From an uncultured Succinatimonas sp. (lineage in GTDB: Bacteria > Pseudomonadota > Gammaproteobacteria > Enterobacterales > Succinivibrionaceae): a DNA stretch of 6,379 nucleotides. The position numbers and the translations under genes were made by a program. Positions 1 to 6,291 of this stretch are shown in pieces (positions within the stretch are counted from its first letter, which is position 1; each line of letters starts with the position of its first letter). The notes under the pieces are model-generated. The model did not search any database. It was given only the letters and a program-made list of their open reading frames with translations, and was not told the origin of the DNA. The stretch lies in contig URKL01000108.1 in assembly GCA_900548485.1 (NCBI GenBank), positions 1-6,379 on the forward strand, given 5' to 3'.

Positions 1-394
1 CCTGCATCATATGCAGAAGATTTTTAAAAACTATTTTTTTGATATTTCTCTTTGATTTTTATTTAAATTTCTTTTAAATGATTTACTGTGATTTAAATGA
101 GGTTTAACAAATCGTACAACGTTTGTTTATTTTACTGGAATTATCTTTAATATAATGGACAAACATTTGTTGAAATAATCAAATGGCTAGTATATAAAAT
201 GTTGGACTTTTATATGAAGGTATGGTTTGTCTGAGAAATAAGAATTTTTCTAAAATAATGGCTATTTTCTATTATATTTTAGAATATAAATAAAAGAAAT
301 AATGATAAATATTTGTAAAGGATGTCTAAGATATTGTCATATAGTGAATGTAGTATCTCCTTTGGAGGTGGAAAATTTCTTGTAAATTATAGTC
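1..394. other. AT-rich intergenic region without a recognisable gene
   Basis: The first 300 bases contain about 22% G+C by hand count, far below the coding part of the window. Frames are broken by frequent stops and I see no coding sequence on either strand. It holds small dyads: CTGCAT/ATGCAG arms at 2-7 and 11-16, AACAAA/TTTGTT arms at 106-111 and 122-127, and ACAAA/TTTGT arms at 159-163 and 166-170. It lies beyond the operon terminator, so it probably contains the promoter region of whatever gene lies further left. No confident promoter could be assigned because almost any AT-rich stretch resembles a -10 box. A GGAGG at 364-368 on the plus strand is not followed by an open frame. Confidence 0.6.
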
Positions 395-427
395 AAAAAA
401 AAGGTACCAAACATTCGTAAGGTACCT
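395..427 (-). terminator. Intrinsic terminator at the end of the operon
   Basis: On the minus strand the sequence forms a perfect 7-bp stem, AGGTACC (427-421) with GGTACCT (408-402), around a 12-base loop. A run of seven further T residues follows immediately (395-401 read on the minus strand). This is the normal layout of a Rho-independent terminator. It lies about 77 bases after the stop codon of the large TRAP membrane subunit, the last gene of the leftward operon. The stem has four G-C pairs, so it is moderate in strength. The plus-strand orientation has no T run after the stem, so it should act leftward only. Confidence 0.8.
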
Positions 428-463
428 AAAACTAAGACAATTGCCGTATGTCAGATTTGTAGG

Positions 464-488
464 TATTTGTGATATACGATCGCAAATA
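464..488. promoter_or_regulatory. Dyad / stem-loop just after the last TRAP gene
   Basis: TATTTG (464-469) pairs with CAAATA (483-488), and GAT (471-473) pairs with ATC (479-481) around the loop ATACG. The single interruption is T470 against G482, which is a wobble in a plus-strand transcript and a C-A mismatch in the minus-strand transcript. It starts 16 bases after the stop codon of the DctM-type gene and is not followed by a T run, so it is not a terminator by itself. It could protect the 3' end of the operon mRNA or be a protein-binding dyad. Only the symmetry is seen; the role is inferred. Confidence 0.4.
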
Positions 489-503
489 TCTTTAAAAAGT
501 TAC

Positions 504-1787
504 TTATTTAGCAAGCATATTTGGTAATAACATTACAATTCCTGGAATGAAGGTAATCATTAACAAACAACCAATGAGAATTGCGAAGAATGGCATCATA
601 CCTTTCAAAATTACTTCAACAGGTTCGTTTGCAATACGAGAACATACAAACAGGTTGGTTCCTAGAGGTGGTGTGGTGTAACCGATAGCAACACTAGTAG
701 TGAAAATTAAGCCATAGTGAACTACATCAACACCGATTGATTGAGTTACTGGTAATAAAATAGGACCTAAAATCAAAATTGCTGGTGTAGCATCCATGAA
801 ACAGCCAACTACTAAAAGCAAAGAGCAAATTAGTAATAAGATAATAATTTTATTGGTGCTAAATGAGAGTAAACCGTCTGCAACTAATTCAGGAATATGG
901 GCTAAAGTTAAAACTTTAGAGAATGAAGTGGCAAAACCAATGATAATCATTGCTGTGCCAGTTGTTGAACAAGAACTTTTTAAGGCACCAACAAGTGATT
1001 TGAAAGTCATTTCTTTGTGGAAAAATATTCCGCAAATAAGAGCATAACCTACAGCAACAGCAGCAGCTTCTGTAGGAGTGAACACTCCTAAATAAATACC
1101 ACCTAAAATAAGAACAGGATTGATTAGAGCCCATTTGGCATCCCAAATAGCTTTTGTAGCTTGTTCTTTAGTTAAAGGATCTGAAGTACCTTTGATACCT
1201 GCTCTTCTTGAATGAAAATAACAGTATGCAATTAGAGCTACACCGATCAAAATTCCTGGAAAAAAGCCACCCATAAACATTGAAGTAACGGATGCACCTG
1301 TAGCAACACCAAAAATTACCATTGGGATTGAAGGAGGAATAATTACTCCAAGGGATCCTGCGGTTGTAATCAAAGCAAGTACAAATGTTTTGCTGTATCC
1401 CATTCTAAGCATAGTCGGAATAACCATTGTTCCTACAGCAGCAACAGTTGCCGTTGCAGAGCCTGATACCGCAGCGAAGAACATACATACAACGACAGTT
1501 ACAATTGCTAAGCCACCAGTGATTCTTCCAAAGAATACATTACATACATTAAGAATTCTTGAAGATAAACCACCAACACTCATTAAGTCGCCAGCAAAGA
1601 TAAATAAAGGAATGGCTAGCAGAGGAAATGAATCAACGCTATTAACTAAAGCTTGAGGAATGGACATCAAGCTTGATGTACCACCATACATCATAGCGCC
1701 TATAGAACTGATACCAATAGCGATACCAACAGGAGCATTTAAAATTAGAAATAGGGCTAAAAGACCAAATAAAATTAAGGAAATCAT
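504..1787 (-). CDS. TRAP transporter large permease subunit (DctM family)
   Basis: This 427-residue integral membrane protein is the ion-coupled translocation subunit of a tripartite ATP-independent periplasmic (TRAP) transporter. It works in the inner membrane with the small subunit encoded just upstream and takes substrate from the periplasmic binding protein. Length and layout are normal for the family: hydrophobic segments run from the N-terminus to the C-terminus, with a soluble loop around residues 192-216. Conserved stretches are visible: a small-residue loop SGSATATVAAVG (108-119), GVIIPPSIPMVIFG (147-160), GVFTPTEAAAVAVGYA (234-249), MDATPAILILGPILLPV (331-347) and GYTTPPLGTNLF (369-380). 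The two P-P/T-P loops correspond to the hairpin regions that bind sodium and substrate in the ion-transporter fold. The ATG at 1787 follows the upstream stop by 2 bases, and an AGGGAG lies about 10 bases before it inside the upstream gene, so translation is probably coupled. No truncation is seen. The family is certain; the substrate is not. Confidence 0.95.
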   Translation of the reverse strand: MISLILFGLLALFLILNAPVGIAIGISSIGAMMYGGTSSLMSIPQALVNSVDSFPLLAIPLFIFAGDLMSVGGLSSRILNVCNVFFGRITGGLAIVTVVVCMFFAAVSGSATATVAAVGTMVIPTMLRMGYSKTFVLALITTAGSLGVIIPPSIPMVIFGVATGASVTSMFMGGFFPGILIGVALIAYCYFHSRRAGIKGTSDPLTKEQATKAIWDAKWALINPVLILGGIYLGVFTPTEAAAVAVGYALICGIFFHKEMTFKSLVGALKSSCSTTGTAMIIIGFATSFSKVLTLAHIPELVADGLLSFSTNKIIILLLICSLLLVVGCFMDATPAILILGPILLPVTQSIGVDVVHYGLIFTTSVAIGYTTPPLGTNLFVCSRIANEPVEVILKGMMPFFAILIGCLLMITFIPGIVMLLPNMLAK

Positions 1788-1789
1788 TT

Positions 1790-2314
1790 TTATGCAACTC
1801 CCTGATCTGTTACGTTATTATCAGAGTTCAAGTTTTTTATTCCTTTTAGAATGACTTGAAGTTGACGAATGGCAGCTAATGAAAAACCAACGAAAGGAGC
1901 AAGATAAATTACCCACATAGGAATTTTAAGAGCAGGGGAGACTAAACCAATTTTAAATTGTTTATAGTCAAACGCGGCTGAATAGTATGCGACAACAATT
2001 GCAAGTAAAAAAAAGCTTATTTCGCCGATCATTACTACATGTTTTCTCATAAATTTAGGAAATAGCATTAAACCTGCATCAATTTTGATATGGCGCATCA
2101 ATAAGCAACCATAGGGAACACCTAAATACACAAGCCATACGAAAATATAGCGAGCTAATTCTTCAGACCAAGTTAAAGATTGCCCTAAGCAGTAGCGGAA
2201 GAACACTTGTAATATTAAAAGCATAGAGAGGGCAAACATCAAAATGCAACATAGGTATTCTTCCACATGATTATTCAAAAAATTGGTAAGTGACTTCATA
2301 CTCTGTTTACTCAT
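1790..2314 (-). CDS. TRAP transporter small permease subunit (DctQ family)
   Basis: This 174-residue protein is the small membrane subunit that pairs with the DctM-type permease and helps dock the binding protein. Four hydrophobic segments are visible at about residues 18-39, 55-73, 93-113 and 131-150, the standard family topology. The family signature lies at the end of segment 1 and through segment 2: VFFRYCLGQSLTWSEELARY (residues 37-56), followed by the W60-containing helix and the short RHIKID stretch (74-79). Length is typical. The start is uncertain. The ATG at 2314 has no clear Shine-Dalgarno sequence, and a second in-frame ATG (residue 6, at 2299) would give a protein starting MKSLTNFL, also plausible for this family. 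The weak ribosome site and the stem-loop upstream suggest lower expression than the binding protein. The next gene begins 2 bases after its stop. Confidence 0.93.
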   Translation of the reverse strand: MSKQSMKSLTNFLNNHVEEYLCCILMFALSMLLILQVFFRYCLGQSLTWSEELARYIFVWLVYLGVPYGCLLMRHIKIDAGLMLFPKFMRKHVVMIGEISFFLLAIVVAYYSAAFDYKQFKIGLVSPALKIPMWVIYLAPFVGFSLAAIRQLQVILKGIKNLNSDNNVTDQGVA

Positions 2315-2366
2315 ATCGTGGAATATTTGAAATTATTTTTTATGAAACTGTAATATTAAAGGTAGG

Positions 2367-2400
2367 AATATGGGAGGGAACTAATCCCCCTCCGCATATT
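2367..2400. promoter_or_regulatory. Intercistronic stem-loop between the TRAP binding-protein and membrane-subunit genes
   Basis: AATATG (2367-2372) and GGAGGG (2373-2378) pair with CATATT (2395-2400) and CCCTCC (2388-2393). This gives 12 base pairs with a single unpaired base (2394) and a 9-base loop. The structure begins 9 bases past the stop codon of the binding-protein gene. In the minus-strand transcript no T run follows the stem, so it is not a classic terminator for the operon; the T run lies on the plus-strand side, where no gene is seen. In TRAP and ABC operons such stem-loops often stabilise the upstream binding-protein message or cause partial termination, so that the binding protein is made in excess over the membrane subunits. 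The structure is seen directly; the role is inferred. Confidence 0.7.
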
Positions 2401-2408
2401 TTTTTAGA

Positions 2409-3404
2409 TTAGTATTCACCTTTTAATACAGCATCCACAATTTCAGGATTTGTCATAAGATTTTTAACTAAATCATAAATACCTTTTTCTTTAGCCATAT
2501 CAAACCACTGTTGACGCTCAGCATCGGTGATATGAATAACTTCACAACCGTAATTTTTATAAATAGCTTCAGCTGAAGAATCTAACTCTTGATTGAGTTT
2601 GCGTTGAGTATTTTGATAGGCTTCTGCTGCTTTTAATAAGGCATTTTGTAATTGTTCATCCATACTGTCGAAGATTTCTTTATTCATAACTAATGGTTGA
2701 ACGGTGAAAATGTGTTTAGTAAAGGATATGTAATGTTGTACTTCGTAAAGCTTATTAGAAAGCATACCAACATTAGGGTGTTCTTGAGAGTCAATTGTGC
2801 CTTGCTGTAAACCCGGGATTACCTCACCCCAGGCCATAGGTGTTGGGTTAGCTCCCCAGGCTTTCCACATAGCGATATGTACATCACTATTTAATACACG
2901 CATTTTTTGGCCATCTACATCAGCAGGAACTCTTACAGGTAGCTTACTATTGGTGTAGTTGCGGAAACCAAGATCTGCTACAGCTAATAATTTTAGATTT
3001 CTTTCTTCTAATTGATCTGCAATTTGCTTTCCATATTTACTAGTCTCAAATTTCCAAGCATCTTCAGCAGATTTGAAAATAAATGGTGCATCATAAATAT
3101 TCATATCTGGGACAAGTGGAGCTAATTCAGAGGTAGCAATCTGGCACATGCCAATATCGCCCATTAATGTGGATTCTAAAACAATGCGATCGTCTCCTAA
3201 CATATTATTAGGGAAGTGTTCGATCTTTAATCTGCCATTAGATTCCTTAGCTGCAACGTCTACGAAAACTTTACCAGCTTCAACAGAAGACTGTGTTGAT
3301 ACGTTAGCAAAGCGTAGTACTAAATCATCTGCAGCTTGAGCTGTCATTGATGAAATTGCACATCCTAAAGAAGCAGCTAATAAAAGTTTTTTAAAGCTTC
3401 TCAT
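2409..3404 (-). CDS. TRAP transporter periplasmic substrate-binding protein (DctP/TAXI-unrelated, DctP family)
   Basis: This 331-residue protein is the secreted solute receptor of the TRAP system. The N-terminus is a Sec signal peptide: a basic start (R2, K5, K6), a hydrophobic core and a likely cleavage after TAQA (residue 24). The mature part shows DctP-family features: the LRFANVS start (30-36), GFRNYTN (146-152), KMRVLNS (167-173) and GANPTPMAWGEVIPGLQQG (184-202) followed by IDSQEHP. R169 in KMRVL sits at the position of the conserved arginine that forms a salt bridge with the substrate carboxylate in SiaP/DctP proteins, and R148 is a second likely ligand. The substrate is therefore probably a carboxylate, and the dehydratase next door argues for a sugar acid; this is inference. 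AAGGGG lies 6 bases before the ATG, a strong ribosome site. The gene is flanked on both sides by stem-loops and is the best-isolated gene of the operon. Length is normal. Confidence 0.95.
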   Translation of the reverse strand: MRSFKKLLLAASLGCAISSMTAQAADDLVLRFANVSTQSSVEAGKVFVDVAAKESNGRLKIEHFPNNMLGDDRIVLESTLMGDIGMCQIATSELAPLVPDMNIYDAPFIFKSAEDAWKFETSKYGKQIADQLEERNLKLLAVADLGFRNYTNSKLPVRVPADVDGQKMRVLNSDVHIAMWKAWGANPTPMAWGEVIPGLQQGTIDSQEHPNVGMLSNKLYEVQHYISFTKHIFTVQPLVMNKEIFDSMDEQLQNALLKAAEAYQNTQRKLNQELDSSAEAIYKNYGCEVIHITDAERQQWFDMAKEKGIYDLVKNLMTNPEIVDAVLKGEY

Positions 3405-3461
3405 AATTAACCCCTTATGAATCAGTTCTAAATAATAGTAAGAATTTGTTTTACATTTTTT

Positions 3462-3486
3462 AAAGTGGGATAAAGCATCCCACTTT
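3462..3486. promoter_or_regulatory. Perfect 9-bp stem-loop upstream of the TRAP binding-protein gene
   Basis: AAAGTGGGA (3462-3470) pairs perfectly with TCCCACTTT (3478-3486) around a 7-base loop. It lies in the 103-base gap between the dehydratase gene and the binding-protein gene. In the minus-strand transcript the 3' arm ends in UUU followed by an A run, so U-tract support for termination is poor in the direction of the operon. It may act as a weak or partial terminator, an RNA processing and stability element, or a 5' cap for the downstream transcript. On the plus strand the stem is followed by a T-rich stretch, but no plus-strand gene is seen there. Confidence 0.6.
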
Positions 3487-3496
3487 TAGTTTTTCT

Positions 3497-3516
3497 AAAA
3501 AAGATCTTTAGATCTT
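3497..3516 (-). terminator. Small stem-loop plus U run over the dehydratase stop codon (weak terminator candidate)
   Basis: On the minus strand AAGATC (3516-3511) pairs with GATCTT (3506-3501) around the 4-base loop TAAA (3510-3507), and T residues continue to 3497. The stop codon of the dehydratase gene (TAA, 3510-3508) lies in the loop. The stem is short, with only two G-C pairs, so any termination would be partial. A ribosome finishing the gene would melt it, which could make its effect depend on translation. It stands 10 bases before the stronger 9-bp stem-loop, so the two form a tandem pair. Confidence 0.4.
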
Positions 3517-4611
3517 GTGGGCCTCAAGATACTCTCTATCTAATTCGATACCATGTCCGGCTTTATCACTAGGAATATAGAAGCCATTTTCGATACGTCC
3601 TGCAGACTTAACAATGCGTAAGTCAGACCAAGTACCACCATCAGTCATTTCAGAGAAAGAAACATTAGGTACAGTAGATAAGAGTTGAGCAGATAACTCA
3701 AATACAAAATGAGGAGTCATTGGAATGTTATGAGCTCTTGCAATTGCTGCAATATCTAGATAACCGGTAATGCCTCCAACACGACCTAAATCAGCTTGAA
3801 TATAGTCAGCGGCTCCTTCCTCAATGTACATAGCGAACTGATTGAGGTTGTAAGTGTTCTCGCCCATAGCGATAGGGGTATTGGTTCTTTCACGTAAGAT
3901 CTTATGGCCGGTAATATCATCTGAAGGTAACGGCTCTTCGATCCATAAGAGATTTAAACTATCAAACATCTTAAAGGCACGTAAGGCTTGCGGTAAGTTC
4001 CAGCCCTGGTTTGCATCAACAGCAAGACCAAATCCAGGAACAGCTTCTTGAATCTTGCGTAAACGCATTACGTCCTCTTCAAGATCAGGTTTGCCAACCT
4101 TAACTTTAGCGCAGGCATATCCTTGAGCTTTCCATCTCTTAACTTGCTCGATAACTTCCTCAACACTTAAATTTAAGTTAATGCCTGAACCGTAAAGAGG
4201 GACCTTATCACGGCACTTACCTAACATGTCATAGAGAGAAACATTTAAGCTCTTAGCTAATAAATCCCAGTAAGCGATATCTAAAGCAGACAGAGCATGG
4301 GTAGTAACACCGGCACCACCGACATCGTGAACATACTTATAGCTTCTTTGCCATAATCCACGAGGAGAAACTTTAAGACCAATTACATCGGGAATAATTT
4401 CTGAAATCAAAGCAGAAATAGTTTTACCACACCATCCTGATGTATGAGAAAAACCAGTGCCTACTAATCCATTTGAACCGTGAACATCTACAACAGCAAC
4501 TTCAATATCGGTTACATGATGGATTTGATCTCCCCAAGGACCTTGAGGTAAAGGTACGCGGCAAGTCATTAAATCAATAGATTCGATAGTAGGGATTTGA
4601 ATAACGGACAT
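3508..4611 (-). CDS. Mandelate racemase/muconate lactonizing enzyme family protein, probable sugar-acid dehydratase
   Basis: This 367-residue enolase-superfamily enzyme has an N-terminal capping domain (about 1-130) and a TIM-barrel domain. The full mandelate-racemase-subgroup active site is visible: K169-V-K171 on strand 2, metal ligands D199 (DANQGW), E225 (IEEP) and E251 (GEN), the D274/H301 dyad (QAD and TPH), and E321. Spacings from D199 through E321 equal those of mandelate racemase (D195, E221, E247, D270, H297, E317); only the K-to-D spacing differs, by one residue. A lysine base plus a His-Asp dyad on the opposite face is found in mandelate racemase, L-fuconate dehydratase and L-talarate/galactarate dehydratase. 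Such enzymes need Mg2+ and mostly convert acid sugars to 2-keto-3-deoxy acids. With a TRAP carboxylate transporter next to it, dehydration of an imported aldonate, aldarate or similar acid is the best guess. The exact substrate depends on the 20s loop (about 20-35), which I cannot decode. AAAGGAG lies 6 bases before the ATG. Confidence 0.9.
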   Translation of the reverse strand: MSVIQIPTIESIDLMTCRVPLPQGPWGDQIHHVTDIEVAVVDVHGSNGLVGTGFSHTSGWCGKTISALISEIIPDVIGLKVSPRGLWQRSYKYVHDVGGAGVTTHALSALDIAYWDLLAKSLNVSLYDMLGKCRDKVPLYGSGINLNLSVEEVIEQVKRWKAQGYACAKVKVGKPDLEEDVMRLRKIQEAVPGFGLAVDANQGWNLPQALRAFKMFDSLNLLWIEEPLPSDDITGHKILRERTNTPIAMGENTYNLNQFAMYIEEGAADYIQADLGRVGGITGYLDIAAIARAHNIPMTPHFVFELSAQLLSTVPNVSFSEMTDGGTWSDLRIVKSAGRIENGFYIPSDKAGHGIELDREYLEAHKI

Positions 4612-4664
4612 TTTTTACTCCTTTGTAAAAATTTTATGTGTTGTTTAATAAAAACTTAAATTAC

Positions 4665-5588
4665 TTAATCCAAAATCTTATTGACTGCATCAATAATTGC
4701 CTTTGAATTAATTCCAAAATAATCATAAAGTTCTGTAGCAGGGGCTGATCTTCCAAAGCAATCTTTCATACCTATACGAATTACTTTGCAAGGATTGTTT
4801 TCAGATGTAACTTCAGTTACAGCACTGCCTAAACCACCAGTAATTTGATGATCTTCAACAGTTACAATTCCTTTTGTTTGAGAGGCAGCATTAATAATGG
4901 CTTGTTTGTCAATAGGCTTAATGCTGTACATGTCGATTACACGAACTTTTTTACCAGATTTAGCCAATTCATCTGCAACCTCTAAAGCAGCTTTTAAAAC
5001 TGAGCCACAGGCAATAATGGTGGCGTCGTTACCGTGACGTAGTTCTTTGCTTTTACCAATTTCAAAAGTCTCGTTTTCTTGGTATAAAGCCTCATTTTTG
5101 TCACGGCCGACGCGGATATAGCAAGGACCGTCAATCTTTGCAATTTCTTTAACTAAAGCTTTTGTAGAGACATGGTCGGATGGAACAATAACGTGATTTC
5201 CAGGAATTGCTCTCATTAGAGATAAATCTTCTAATGCTTGATGTGTTGCACCGTCAGCTCCGCAATCAATACCAGCATGAGTTGCAACTACCTTTACATT
5301 AAGATGTGGATAGCAAACACTGTTACGGAATTGTTCGGCAGCTCTAAGGGCAGCAAACATTGCAAAAGAACTTACATAAGGAATGTATCCAATGGTAGAT
5401 AGACCTGCAGCCACACCCATCATATTTGACTCAGCAATACCACAATCTATAAATCTATCTGGAAAGACATCTTTGAATTTACAAGTGTAAGTAGCTTTTG
5501 CAAGATCAGCATCAAGTACAACAATGTTATCTAATTCTTGACCAAGCTCTACAAGAGCCTCACCGTAAGCTTCTCTATTAGCCTTCAT
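4665..5588 (-). CDS. Transketolase C-terminal subunit (split transketolase)
   Basis: This 307-residue protein (from the ATG at 5588) carries the pyrimidine-binding and C-terminal domains of transketolase, the usual size for the second half of a split enzyme. The pyrimidine-binding domain (about 1-170) contains DADLAKAT (26-33), DCGIAESNMMGVAAGLS (48-64; E53 at the position of the glutamate that activates thiamine diphosphate), an ATHAGIDCGADGATHQALED block (102-121) and MRAIPG (125-130). The C-terminal domain (about 188-307) contains VRVIDMYSIKPID and the VEDHQITGGLGSAV block (244-257). With the N-terminal subunit it should transfer a two-carbon ketol unit between sugar phosphates. I chose the ATG at 5588 over the TTG at 5594 because GGAGGA (5597-5602) is ideally spaced for the ATG and only 2 bases from the TTG. 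The gene overlaps the end of the N-terminal subunit by 11 bases, which indicates translational coupling. Related two-subunit enzymes include apulose-4-phosphate and sulfofructose transketolases; the acceptor here is unknown. Confidence 0.93.
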   Translation of the reverse strand: MKANREAYGEALVELGQELDNIVVLDADLAKATYTCKFKDVFPDRFIDCGIAESNMMGVAAGLSTIGYIPYVSSFAMFAALRAAEQFRNSVCYPHLNVKVVATHAGIDCGADGATHQALEDLSLMRAIPGNHVIVPSDHVSTKALVKEIAKIDGPCYIRVGRDKNEALYQENETFEIGKSKELRHGNDATIIACGSVLKAALEVADELAKSGKKVRVIDMYSIKPIDKQAIINAASQTKGIVTVEDHQITGGLGSAVTEVTSENNPCKVIRIGMKDCFGRSAPATELYDYFGINSKAIIDAVNKILD

Positions 5589-6291
5589 GAGCAAGTTCCT
5601 CCAAAGCCTTGTTTAATTCTTCTTTTGTAGGTGCTTTACCATGCCAATTAACTTGATCTTCCATAAAGGACACACCCTTTCCTTTTATGGTATGAGCCAC
5701 GATTACTGTCGTTTTATCTGAGCAATTCTTTGCCACATCAATTGCATTTATAATTTGCTCATAGTTGTGGCCATCAATTTCGATACAATTTAAATGGAAA
5801 TCTTTAAAACGTTCGGCTGGGTTGTCTATATCCATAACCTCACTAGTAGATCCATCAATTTGTAATTTGTTGTAATCTAAAAAAATCGTCAAATTAGAAA
5901 GCTTGTATTGATTTGCGAACATCAATGCTTCCCATACTTGACCTTCTTCCATTTCACCGTCACCAATAAAGGCATAAACTCTGGCAGGAGAATTTTTCTT
6001 CTTTAATCCCAAAGCCATACCACAAGCTGCAGATATACCTTGACCTAAAGATCCTGTTGTCATGTCAACACCAGGAGTGTGTTTCATCTCAGGATGTCCT
6101 TGTAAGAAAGAGTCAATATGTCTTAATTTTTTTAATTCTTCCTTATCAAAAAATCCTTTATAAGCTAAAGACGCATATAAAATTGGAGCTGCGTGTCCTT
6201 TACTTAAAACAACCCGATCTCTATTTTCTGCCTTAGGATTCTTAGGATCGATATTTAGCTTTTCACCGTAAAGAACAGCCATGATATCGGC
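5578..6291 (-). CDS. Transketolase N-terminal subunit, 5' end missing
   Basis: This is the thiamine-diphosphate-binding half of a split transketolase. Counted from the methionine codon at 6282, visible motifs are SKGHAAP (27-33), TGSLGQGISAACG (76-88), the cofactor motif GDGEMEEG (107-114) ending in N138 of DYNKLQIDG, and KGKGVSFME (200-208). G107 to N138 matches the classic GDG-X(about 25-30)-N motif that binds Mg2+ and diphosphate. The family normally has about 270-280 residues; 234 are seen after this methionine, so roughly 40-45 are missing, including the expected N-terminal GHPGG-type block. The ATG at 6282 is probably internal: it has no ribosome site, and the codons before it (A-D-I, to 6291) still match the family pattern ADI-M-AVLYG. 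An in-frame stop then appears at 6298-6300. The gene is therefore cut by a sequence join or insertion at about 6289-6300. It ends inside the start of the C-terminal subunit gene. Confidence 0.88.
   Translation of the reverse strand, partial: ADIMAVLYGEKLNIDPKNPKAENRDRVVLSKGHAAPILYASLAYKGFFDKEELKKLRHIDSFLQGHPEMKHTPGVDMTTGSLGQGISAACGMALGLKKKNSPARVYAFIGDGEMEEGQVWEALMFANQYKLSNLTIFLDYNKLQIDGSTSEVMDIDNPAERFKDFHLNCIEIDGHNYEQIINAIDVAKNCSDKTTVIVAHTIKGKGVSFMEDQVNWHGKAPTKEELNKALEELAHEG
5597..5602 (-). promoter_or_regulatory. Ribosome binding site that sets the start of the transketolase C-terminal subunit
   Basis: GGAGGA on the minus strand lies inside the last codons of the N-terminal subunit gene, 8 bases before the ATG at 5588. 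The in-frame TTG at 5594 would leave a spacer of only 2 bases. The site therefore supports the shorter 307-residue product and coupled translation of the two halves. Confidence 0.75.

Noticed and set aside
2..16. CTGCAT/ATGCAG inverted repeat at the left edge as a terminator
   Set aside because: The arms are only 6 bp with a 3-base loop, and the T run begins a few bases away (from 20) rather than directly after the stem. No gene end is visible, so it cannot be supported.
361..372. GGAGG at 364-368 as a plus-strand ribosome site
   Set aside because: No start codon at proper spacing leads to an open frame; a stop follows soon in the possible frames.
796..1656. Plus-strand open frames (796-1047, 1390-1656) and a minus-strand frame (916-1146) across the DctM-type gene
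   Set aside because: They lie wholly inside a full-length, well-conserved membrane protein gene in another frame. Their products are low in family-like features and they lack ribosome sites.
1660..1854. Plus-strand open frame of 64 codons over the junction of the two membrane-subunit genes
   Set aside because: It is antisense to two solid genes, has no ribosome site and gives no recognisable protein.
3405..3461. Sigma-70 promoter for the binding-protein gene (TACTAT-like -10 with a TTTAAA-like -35)
   Set aside because: Both boxes match poorly and the DNA is AT-rich, so such matches are expected by chance. An internal promoter remains possible but is not supported.
3148..4051. Plus-strand open frames at 3148-3339 and 3854-4051
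   Set aside because: They are antisense shadows of the binding-protein and dehydratase genes, whose motifs are unambiguous.
6280..6282. ATG at 6282 as the true start of the transketolase N-terminal subunit
   Set aside because: There is no ribosome site upstream, about 40 conserved N-terminal residues would be missing, and the codons before it still fit the family.
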